A DNA stretch of 64,000 nucleotides, taken from contig JAFGUB010000032.1 in assembly GCA_016938735.1 (NCBI GenBank), positions 124,001-188,000 of the forward strand, read 5' to 3'. Within the stretch, counting starts at the first letter, position 1. Each line of letters begins with the position of its first letter. The position numbers and the translations under genes were made by a program. Below the pieces are notes generated by a model, which did not search any database, had not been told where the DNA came from, and worked only from the letters and a program-made list of their open reading frames with translations. Source of the stretch: Campylobacterales bacterium (GTDB lineage: Bacteria; Campylobacterota; Campylobacteria; Campylobacterales; Sulfurimonadaceae). Shown here one piece after another: positions 57,882 to 64,000 of the stretch.

Positions 57882-60037
57882 TACAAAATCTCATTCAACT
57901 GCATCTGCGTTTCGCCCATCAGCCTCTTGATATCGCTGGCAATAGCATTCAGCTCCCGGAGCGGCGTGAACGTGTAAAAATATTTTGTGAAGCTGATTTC
58001 ATAGCCGACTGTGGTTTTGGAATGGTCTATCCAAGCGTCTTCAACATAAGGCAGTACTTCTGCCTCAAAATAGGTCTGGATGTCGTCTTTTAGTGGAACA
58101 CTTTCAGTGTCGCGCAGTTCGCTGTCGGGCTCATAGGAGATGGTGCCGTCTTTCTCTTTTTTCTTTATGACCTTCTCCGCGTTTTCATCACGTACACTGA
58201 CGGCATTTATAATCTGCTTTTTTTCCGGTGCAGAGAGCTTGATGTCCAAGGCTTTAAGCGTCTTGTCCAGCTCTTTGGAGAAACGGTTGAAGTCCATAAA
58301 GACAGTATCGCCGAAATGCTCCAGCAGTTTGAGCGCCACTTCATACAGCTCGCGTTGTTTTTTCCATACGGCTATGTCAAGCAGCTTCTTTTTATTGGCA
58401 GGAGTAATACTGATGTCGTGCATCTCAAAATGCTTTTCTATCAGTTCCTTGTGCTGTTTGATGTTGGTGTATACATCATCGCCGAAACGCTCCAAGCACC
58501 ACTGCATCTCATCTTGAATGGCATCGAGGAATAAAATATTATGAATGGCTTCAGGGGTAAACTGAACCCTGAGTCTCAAAGGCCGTTCAACGGTGATTTT
58601 GTTGTAGCCGAAGTCGCTGTTGTCAAAGATTTTGCTTTTGTCGCTCTCTTGGAACTCGGTATAGATATCGGTAATAAGGTCAATGTGCTCAGGCTTCAGT
58701 TCATACGACTTGGCTCCCAGTGATTTACGCATCTTGTCATAATGCTCACTGGCATCTATAAGCTGAACTTTGCCCTTGCGGTGTTCGGGTTTGCGATTGC
58801 TCAAAATCCATATGTAGGTATTGATGCCCGTGTTGTAGAACATATTTTTCGGTAAGCCGATGATGGCTTCGAGGTAGTCGTTTTCAATGATGTAGCGGCG
58901 GATTTCACTCTCTCCACTTCCCGCGTCACCCGTAAAGAGTGCCGAACCGTTGTGAACGGTGGCTATGCGGCTTCCAAGCTCCGTGGAGTTCTTCATTTTG
59001 GAAACCATGTTCATCAAAAAGAGCAGCTGCCCGTCCGAACTGCGCGGAACACCGACGCTGAAACGGTGGTCGAGAATGGTCTTGTTCTCCCCGACGATGG
59101 CATCGTAATCGATTTTCCAGCTTTTTCCATAGGGAGGATTGGAGAGCATGAAGTCGAACTTCTTGTCACCGAAGCCGTCATTGCCCAGCGTCGAGCCATA
59201 GGCGATGTTTTCGGGGTTGTCGCCTTTGATGAGCATATCTGAGGTACAGACGGCGTAGGTTTCAGGGTTGACCTCCTGCCCAAAGAGTTCGAACTTCGCC
59301 TTCCCGCCCGTAAGCTCTTGGGCGTAGAGTTCCGCTTCAGTCAGCATCCCGCCGCTTCCACAGGCAGGGTCGTAGATAAGATATGAGGCATCTTTGAGCT
59401 TATCGGCGATGGGAATGAACATAATGTGAGTCATCAGCTTGATGATTTCACGCGGGGTGAAGTGCTCTCCCGCTTCTTCGTTGTTCTCCCCATTGAATTT
59501 ACGAATCAGCTCTTCGAAAACATAGCCCATACCCAGATTGGAAAGTCCCGGAAGCTTTTCACCCTTGGAGTTTTTGCTCTCATGAGGGCTTAGGTTAATG
59601 TCTTTGGAGCAATACTTCTCGATGAGCGCGAAGGTGATACCCGCCTCTTCCATCGTCTGAAGCTGATTGCGCAGCTTGAACTTGGAGATGATATTTTGCA
59701 CGTTGTCGCTGAAGCCGTCGAGATAGTTTTCGAGATTTGCCACGATATTGGACGGGTCGTTGAGCAGGGTTTCGAAGGTGAATTTCGAGTAGTTGTAAAA
59801 CGGCAGCTTCGTTATCCCTGTCAATGCTGATTTGTTGTCGATTCCGTTGTCTTGAAGGAACTTGTAGGTCTTCAGCGTTTCCTCTTTGGTCGGCACCAAG
59901 AGTACGTCGAGACGACGCAGGACAGTAAACGGCAAGATGATGTCGCGGTATTTTCCCCGCGTGTATACGTCTCTTAGCACATCGTCGGCGATGCTCCAGA
60001 TAAGGTTGACGGTTTGGTTATGGACTTTATGGTTCAT
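57881..60037 (-). CDS. hsdM: Type I restriction-modification methyltransferase subunit M
   Basis: An N6-adenine methyltransferase of about 718 residues: SAM motif I LIYDPACGSGGML, catalytic motif IV LSNPPYGKSW, and N-terminal HsdM helical domain (SIADDVLRDVYTRGKYRDII). It is longer than classical HsdM (about 500-530) because of a C-terminal extension of about 200 residues (from about 520) that is rich in charged helices, as in one HsdM subgroup. The start at 60037 (MNHKVHNQTVNLIW) has AGAGA upstream; in-frame upstream ATGs have no ribosome site. Confidence 0.93.
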   Translation of the reverse strand: MNHKVHNQTVNLIWSIADDVLRDVYTRGKYRDIILPFTVLRRLDVLLVPTKEETLKTYKFLQDNGIDNKSALTGITKLPFYNYSKFTFETLLNDPSNIVANLENYLDGFSDNVQNIISKFKLRNQLQTMEEAGITFALIEKYCSKDINLSPHESKNSKGEKLPGLSNLGMGYVFEELIRKFNGENNEEAGEHFTPREIIKLMTHIMFIPIADKLKDASYLIYDPACGSGGMLTEAELYAQELTGGKAKFELFGQEVNPETYAVCTSDMLIKGDNPENIAYGSTLGNDGFGDKKFDFMLSNPPYGKSWKIDYDAIVGENKTILDHRFSVGVPRSSDGQLLFLMNMVSKMKNSTELGSRIATVHNGSALFTGDAGSGESEIRRYIIENDYLEAIIGLPKNMFYNTGINTYIWILSNRKPEHRKGKVQLIDASEHYDKMRKSLGAKSYELKPEHIDLITDIYTEFQESDKSKIFDNSDFGYNKITVERPLRLRVQFTPEAIHNILFLDAIQDEMQWCLERFGDDVYTNIKQHKELIEKHFEMHDISITPANKKKLLDIAVWKKQRELYEVALKLLEHFGDTVFMDFNRFSKELDKTLKALDIKLSAPEKKQIINAVSVRDENAEKVIKKKEKDGTISYEPDSELRDTESVPLKDDIQTYFEAEVLPYVEDAWIDHSKTTVGYEISFTKYFYTFTPLRELNAIASDIKRLMGETQMQLNEIL

Positions 60038-60258
60038 GGTTTCTCTGCATATCATTTTTGGGCACATTTTACCAATTAATAACTTCAGGAATATCAGAAC
60101 CACTCCTTGCTCGGGAAACAACACGGAAAAATTTCTAAACGAACAGGTAGTAAGGCGATGGCTTGATTTGACAGGGCTACATGACGTCTTGCATTTTAAT
60201 CATTTTATTTGCCGCTTAAAGTTAAGATTTGGTGATACCTATCAAACTGAATGCATTC

Positions 60259-60789
60259 ATGAAATATCTGCTGAGTGTCATATTTGTTCTTGCTTTGACA
60301 ACTGTGTTGTTTGCGGTCTCCAACGGCCGCTATGTCGGGTCTTTGCTTATTTGTGACAACGGATTAGAAGAGAGAGGAGGGTGCTGTGTAAACTCAAATG
60401 GGTCCAATCAGTCCACACAAGGTTATGGATACTCTGGAGGTGTTGGCATCACCAGCCCTTCAAGGCCATATTCTTATGGAGGGGCATCTGGCTTTAATTT
60501 CAACAATGCACCTTCCCCATCTTATAAGCCAACAAGCGGAAGCACATACGACCTCACCTCCGGGAATAGCTATACGTGGAGCAAGGGCTATGATGGCACA
60601 ACACATATGAGTGGCATGAACCTGAACACAGGATCAACGTGGAGCGCAGATTATCAAAAAGACGGCTCAATGAGAGGCTTTGACAGCAAAATGAATATGT
60701 GGAGCTACGATTCAGGCTCTGGCACCTACATCAACTATGGCACGGGAAGGATGTGCATAGGCAAGGGCGCTGCAAGAATTTGCAATTAG
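60259..60789 (+). CDS. Exported Gly/Ser/Tyr-rich low-complexity protein
   Basis: A 176-residue protein with signal peptide (MKYLLSVIFVLALTTVLFAV), a Cys-containing segment (CDNGLEERGGCC), then a long low-complexity part rich in Gly, Ser, Tyr, Asn and Thr (QGYGYSGGVGITS, ASGFNFNNAPSPSYKP, GNSYTWSKGYDGTTHMSGMN) and a final CIGKGAARICN. It resembles surface or amyloid-like secreted proteins, but no family is recognised. It diverges from hsdM. The ribosome site is poor. Confidence 0.6.
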   Translation: MKYLLSVIFVLALTTVLFAVSNGRYVGSLLICDNGLEERGGCCVNSNGSNQSTQGYGYSGGVGITSPSRPYSYGGASGFNFNNAPSPSYKPTSGSTYDLTSGNSYTWSKGYDGTTHMSGMNLNTGSTWSADYQKDGSMRGFDSKMNMWSYDSGSGTYINYGTGRMCIGKGAARICN

Positions 60790-60834
60790 TGGCCATGTCA
60801 TTTGATTCGACCCATTTCACGCAAAAGGAACCGC

Positions 60835-61734
60835 ATGCCCATTTCTACCGATACTGCACAATGGCAAGAGAATATGCATCTGGCATATATGTTTGAAAAT
60901 CCTGATAACCAAAATCATCACTATATGGGCTCCCACTGGGACGGCTTTTTTGACGATCTCGATGACCGCATGCCAAGTATTGTTCAAAATGCAGAAAACT
61001 CAAAAATAAGGAACGAGGAACCTGTTGCGCCGATTCCATTTGAGCCGGCGTTTGACCTGCCGCGATGCCGTCAGCTTTGCTATCCTGATGCAACAAACGG
61101 TTATGCCTATGTGATTGGCGTAAACAAATCGGATCGCTCCCAATTTCTTGCTTCGCTTTATCCGCTGATCAACGCCGGTGCTCTGCTTGAAGGTACTTTG
61201 GAGGAAAATGATGTTATTGTCTGGGAAGGTGGATTTGAGGCCCAGATCAATTTTCCGCTTGGACCGGCATCGATTTCGTTTTATGACACTGGTTTTTACA
61301 AAAACTGGCCCTTGTATGCAGCAGGCGAGCGTTATACATTTCGTACGATAGGAATTGCTTACTACGCGATGAGGCCGGAGCAAATGGAGATGGAGATTGA
61401 AGTTACGGATATTCAGCGGCGAATCTATCAAATTGAACCAGACCAGAAAACCATGACTTTGAGCCTCAAAGGAATGGTTTCCATTGTACCTGTGGAAGGT
61501 TGGGATATTGACGAATTTAGCATCCGTGGCGTAGTAATGGCCGTTGAAGAATACATTGCGCTTGAGTTTCCCGGCTGGATTCTCACCATGCAAGTAGTAC
61601 GAAGAGGAGATGACGGATTCAATCTTGATGTGTTTGTTTCAAAAAAAGCTTGGGAGTCAGAAAGTGACCCTAAAATAGGCGATGATGTTGAAGCAAAAAT
61701 CTGGCTGCAGGGTGAACTCGCTAAGGTATTTTAA
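60835..61734 (+). CDS. Hypothetical protein (299 aa), two-part architecture
   Basis: Not recognised. AAAAGGAA ribosome site before ATG 60835. The N-terminal 60 residues are Asn/His/Asp-rich (NPDNQNHHYMGSHWDGFFDD). The middle holds YAYVIGVNKSDRSQFLASLY and EGGFEAQINFPLGPASISFY. The C-terminal domain is beta-rich, ending GDDVEAKIWLQGELAKVF, where WLQG looks like a small barrel strand. It follows the exported low-complexity gene by 45 bases and may be its partner. Confidence 0.55.
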   Translation: MPISTDTAQWQENMHLAYMFENPDNQNHHYMGSHWDGFFDDLDDRMPSIVQNAENSKIRNEEPVAPIPFEPAFDLPRCRQLCYPDATNGYAYVIGVNKSDRSQFLASLYPLINAGALLEGTLEENDVIVWEGGFEAQINFPLGPASISFYDTGFYKNWPLYAAGERYTFRTIGIAYYAMRPEQMEMEIEVTDIQRRIYQIEPDQKTMTLSLKGMVSIVPVEGWDIDEFSIRGVVMAVEEYIALEFPGWILTMQVVRRGDDGFNLDVFVSKKAWESESDPKIGDDVEAKIWLQGELAKVF

Positions 61735-61960
61735 AGCTCTTTCGATCATACTGAAGGTTGCCATTCCAACCATTGTGGTCAACTGAGCAAAAGGTTAGAA
61801 AGTGAAATTTCCAACCATCACACATGCTTTCCTGAAAATGTCAGAATTATAATTTTCTAACCTCAGAATGCACATAGACAATAAGACTATATAACTTTTT
61901 TGGGGTTCTATCTGGGGTGTTTCGAGCTGTTAAATGAAAGAAATTGACATAAGTTAGATG

Positions 61961-62080
61961 TCATTGTTCGACGAGGGCTTGGTAGCCCTCTTTGATATCA
62001 AGTATTTGTTGGCAAAGATCGTCAACCTGCTTGATCATCTTTCCACGCAGATCGCTTGGCGCGGATCTCAGAGCGTACAT
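61961..62080 (-). CDS. Small 39-aa protein at the end of a small-gene operon
   Basis: MYALRSAPSDLRGKMIKQVD, then a helical tail DLCQQILDIKEGYQALVEQ, with GGGGAG 5 bases before the ATG. A GTG further upstream would add 8 residues. It lies 40 bases downstream of the 159-residue gene on the same strand. No family recognised. Confidence 0.45.
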   Translation of the reverse strand: MYALRSAPSDLRGKMIKQVDDLCQQILDIKEGYQALVEQ

Positions 62081-62120
62081 CTTCTCCCCGATAATGGTGC
62101 CCACGAAAATATCGCATATG

Positions 62121-62600
62121 CTATGGTTGGGTGATATTGGTGCGGGCGCGGAGCTTGCGCATGACGCGGAGCACCTTTTTGATGGCTTCGGCGTCTCTTT
62201 CGCAGGCTGCTATCTCTTCGGCGAGTGGTGCGTTGACAGCGCGCACCTCCCCAAGCAACTTTTCAAAATCGGCGAGCATCTTGGCATTTTGCACCTTGAG
62301 TTTTTCAAGCCGGTCTGTCAACTTTTGGGTTAAGGCTGCCTCACTGTCACATAAGTGACCTGCGCTAACGCGCTGCGTGATCAGTATCGCAGCCTCTTGA
62401 TATTCGGCCGCGAAAGCGTCAAACATAGCCTGCCTCTCGGCAGTGTAGTCGATTGCCCACATTTTCCCCGATTTTCGCCACGTCAGCGGATCTGCCTCGC
62501 CGGCGAACAGCGCCTTAAACTCGTCCTTAAATTCGTAGGGCACCGACATGAGCAAAGTATCGGTGTCCCCCTTTGTCACGCGCTCAGATCGTAGCCTCAT
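62121..62600 (-). CDS. Hypothetical coiled-coil element protein (159 aa)
   Basis: Not recognised. The N-terminal 60 residues (YEFKDEFKALFAGEADPLTW, KMWAIDYTAERQAMFDAFAA) are followed by a long coiled coil (ALTQKLTDRLEKLKVQNAKM and on to about 150) and a basic end. The N-terminal phrase resembles proteins that sense or carry a GDTDTLL/WR(K)SGKMW segment in phage-like replication regions. ATG overlaps the stop of the upstream gene. Confidence 0.55.
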   Translation of the reverse strand: MRLRSERVTKGDTDTLLMSVPYEFKDEFKALFAGEADPLTWRKSGKMWAIDYTAERQAMFDAFAAEYQEAAILITQRVSAGHLCDSEAALTQKLTDRLEKLKVQNAKMLADFEKLLGEVRAVNAPLAEEIAACERDAEAIKKVLRVMRKLRARTNITQP

Positions 62601-62806
62601 GCGGCTTGGCCTTCCGCGCGCAGAGAGAGCGAGTGCTTTGCGGCGGAGCGCACAGCCGGGTCTCTATCTCTTGACAGCTCGTAGAGAGTCTTTGTTTTGG
62701 TGTAGGGGTTTGCGGCTACAGCGGCGCGGATATCAGGGCGCAGTGATGTAGTCAGATAAGCAAGTTGGTATTCGTCGTTGACAGATGCGATTTCGATTGT
62801 GCTCAT
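62597..62806 (-). CDS. Single LRV/HEAT-like repeat protein (69 aa)
   Basis: A 69-residue protein: SLRPDIRAAVAANPYTKTKT, LYELSRDRDPAVRSAAKHSL. The D-x-R-x-A-VAxNP-T---L--L--D-DPAVR pattern matches leucine-rich-repeat-variant (LRV) units, here about one and a half copies. AAAGGAC ribosome site supports 62806. The role is unknown; such helical repeats normally bind protein. Confidence 0.6.
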   Translation of the reverse strand: MSTIEIASVNDEYQLAYLTTSLRPDIRAAVAANPYTKTKTLYELSRDRDPAVRSAAKHSLSLRAEGQAA

Positions 62807-62901
62807 TTTGTGTCCTTTGTGTTTTGTTTTTTTACAGTAAACAATATGACATACATATTTGAGTTTTTGTAGATTGGGGGATGGGTATTGAGCGTAAGTG
62901 C

Positions 62902-63273
62902 TCAACATACCGAAATTAATGACTCGTAAACGAGCGTCAGTGTGCCATCATTATTTATGCGGTAACATCCAGCTCCAACGCCGCAGCACTCATAGGCTAT
63001 CTCGCCCGCTGTGTATTTGCAGTCTGGCCAAAACATATAGCCGATGTCCATTTGGGACACGTCTATAATGTCGTTTTGACCAAGCACGTCAAGGATCGGC
63101 GCGATGCCGAGCTCGCAAGCAGCTTGCAGCCTGTGCATGCCCTCAATTGCCATGTAATAATCCTTGCAATCAACGACTCTGATAGTTGGTGCGCCCATTG
63201 TCTGCATGAGCCTCTTTACCTCGTCGAGATGCTTTTGGTCGGGCTTATTGATAGTGTATATTGCCGTTATCAT
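62902..63273 (-). CDS. ParB-like nuclease-fold protein (123 aa)
   Basis: A 123-residue protein. MITAIYTINKPDQKHLDEVK and YYMAIEGMHRLQAACELG followed by IAPI correspond to the ParB/Srx-fold motif (G-x-H-R-(L)-x-A-x-x-LG), with Glu in place of the usual first acidic/Asp-Gly. The C-terminal part has a Cys pair (YECCGVGAGCY). The ATG overlaps the upstream 54-residue gene's stop. It may use nucleotides like ParB-family CTPases or act as a nuclease; activity is not assured. Confidence 0.6.
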   Translation of the reverse strand: MITAIYTINKPDQKHLDEVKRLMQTMGAPTIRVVDCKDYYMAIEGMHRLQAACELGIAPILDVLGQNDIIDVSQMDIGYMFWPDCKYTAGEIAYECCGVGAGCYRINNDGTLTLVYESLISVC

Positions 63274-63434
63274 GCTGCAACATCCAGCAGCTCTTCGAGC
63301 ATTTCGATTCGGCCGTAGTCGGCAAACATCTTGGCTATGACGGCGCCACACACTTTCGCGGATGGGCGGACAGAGTAAACCTCGAACGTATCGTTCAGCC
63401 CTTCACCAGAGAGGATAAGAATTTCGTTTTCCAT
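63270..63434 (-). CDS. Small 54-aa protein coupled to the ParB-like gene
   Basis: MENEILILSGEGLNDTFEVY, then SVRPSAKVCGAVIAKMFADY, ending LLDVAA. AAAGGAC lies 6 bases upstream of ATG 63434, the same ribosome-site style as the LRV gene. It overlaps the ParB-like gene by ATGA. No family recognised. Confidence 0.55.
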   Translation of the reverse strand: MENEILILSGEGLNDTFEVYSVRPSAKVCGAVIAKMFADYGRIEMLEELLDVAA

Positions 63435-63612
63435 TTTTTGTCCTTTTTGTTTTCATAAGTATAGCATAATGCTATTAATTTGTTAAGTGTAAATGTTGCA
63501 AAATTGCGGTTAAACAGGGCTAAAACAGAGATTAGTTTTGAATACTAATGGGATGCTAAGAAATTATGGTGAATGATGTGTGTGGTCATCTGAGCGCGGG
63601 GGTCGTGCCATT

Positions 63613-64000
63613 TTAACGGCTGGATGAAAGGTCTGTGCAGGTGACACCGAGCACATCAGCAAGACTTTCGGGTTGCTCTTTTGCCCAGCGCGCGATGTTG
63701 ACGTGGCTGATCCCGTGCTTGTGCATGATGGCTGCGAGTCGATATGCGGCCAGTAGGTGTTTTCCGGACTCCGGCACGTCATCATCGAGCATCGATCCCG
63801 CAGCGGCCTGCCGGCTAATCCCCAAATACTCCCAGATCTCATTTTTGGCAATCAATCTTTTATGGATGCCTTTTTTACGGGCGATGACAGACTCGATCAC
63901 GGCCATGTCTATTTTTTTGAGCCAAAGCCAGTAGTACATTTTGAGCGCAGTAAGGCGGAGCTCAGACTTTTTGATGGCCTGCGCCTGTTTGGCGTTGATT
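63613..64000 (-). CDS. Partial hypothetical protein, HTH-like, open at the window edge
   Basis: The reading frame stays open from the right edge to the stop at 63613. Visible segments: KKGIHKRLIAKNEIWEYLGI then SRQAAAGSMLDDDVPESGKH, and ISHVNIARWAKEQPESLADV. Two helix-turn-helix-like stretches suggest a DNA-binding control protein of phage type. Internal ATGs at 63939 and 63906 lack ribosome sites, so the true start is probably beyond 64000. Confidence 0.5.
   Translation of the reverse strand, partial: INAKQAQAIKKSELRLTALKMYYWLWLKKIDMAVIESVIARKKGIHKRLIAKNEIWEYLGISRQAAAGSMLDDDVPESGKHLLAAYRLAAIMHKHGISHVNIARWAKEQPESLADVLGVTCTDLSSSR

Larger units (their letters stand above)
40685..64000. mobile_element. 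Integrative element at tRNA-Leu(GAG), right end not in window
   Basis: Everything right of the tRNA differs from the core: a tyrosine recombinase, direct-repeat array, hypothetical small genes, helicase, toxin-antitoxin, CBASS and type I RM, and almost no TTACATGTAA (1 in 23.3 kb against 14 in 40 kb). No second copy of the tRNA 3' end was found in the window, so the right attachment site lies beyond 64000 or is lost. No conjugation or capsid genes were recognised. Confidence 0.8.

Overview
The window looks like a Campylobacterota (epsilonproteobacterial) chromosome, probably a free-living sulfur- or hydrogen-oxidising relative of Sulfurimonas, Sulfuricurvum or Sulfurovum. The reasons are the family-typical order purD-RDD-lptD-MCE-phosphoribosyltransferase-pnp-atpE, a stand-alone atpE, FliW next to proC, an NhaD antiporter, and promoters of the type TTTGCTAnAAT. 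This assignment is inferred from gene content and order; no 16S gene is present.

Region 1 (1-14.1 kb): recG convergent with hpf; an AAA-ATPase/PD-(D/E)XK-like protein; then a minus-strand operon for a type IV pilus-like fibre, with a giant MshQ-like tip adhesin, two prepilins and a PilX-like protein. Upstream of the adhesin are two related toxin-antitoxin pairs. Both are bracketed by diverged copies of the adhesin's own leader and start region.

Region 2 (14.1-40.7 kb): core genes. These are proC-fliW, bamD-lon, a sensory cluster (CheY-like regulator, NIT-domain hybrid kinase, Hpt protein, PAS protein), uvrC, nadB-nhaD, guaA-hemD, a strong 6S RNA candidate, purD-RDD-lptD-MCE-PRTase-pnp, atpE and tRNA-Leu(GAG).

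Region 3 (40.7 kb to the right edge): an integrative element inserted at the 3' end of tRNA-Leu. It holds a 15-bp tandem repeat array, a tyrosine recombinase, small genes of unknown family, an SF2 helicase, a 1.15-kb repeat-rich non-coding stretch with two perfect 52-bp hairpin repeats, more unknown small genes, and a defence operon. The defence operon runs hsdM-hsdS-HigB-like toxin-HTH/ImmA protein-CD-NTase-S-4TM effector-hsdR, so a two-gene CBASS system lies inside a type I restriction-modification operon. The HTH-protease fusion directly upstream of the CD-NTase recalls the CapH/CapP regulatory pair in a single chain. The right end of the element is outside the window.

Across the core part, the exact palindrome TTACATGTAA occurs 14 times in 40 kb. 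It is missing from the adhesin region, where three one-mismatch relics occur in the leader repeats, and it occurs only once in the 23-kb element. It behaves as a genome-specific highly iterated palindrome and separates resident from acquired DNA.
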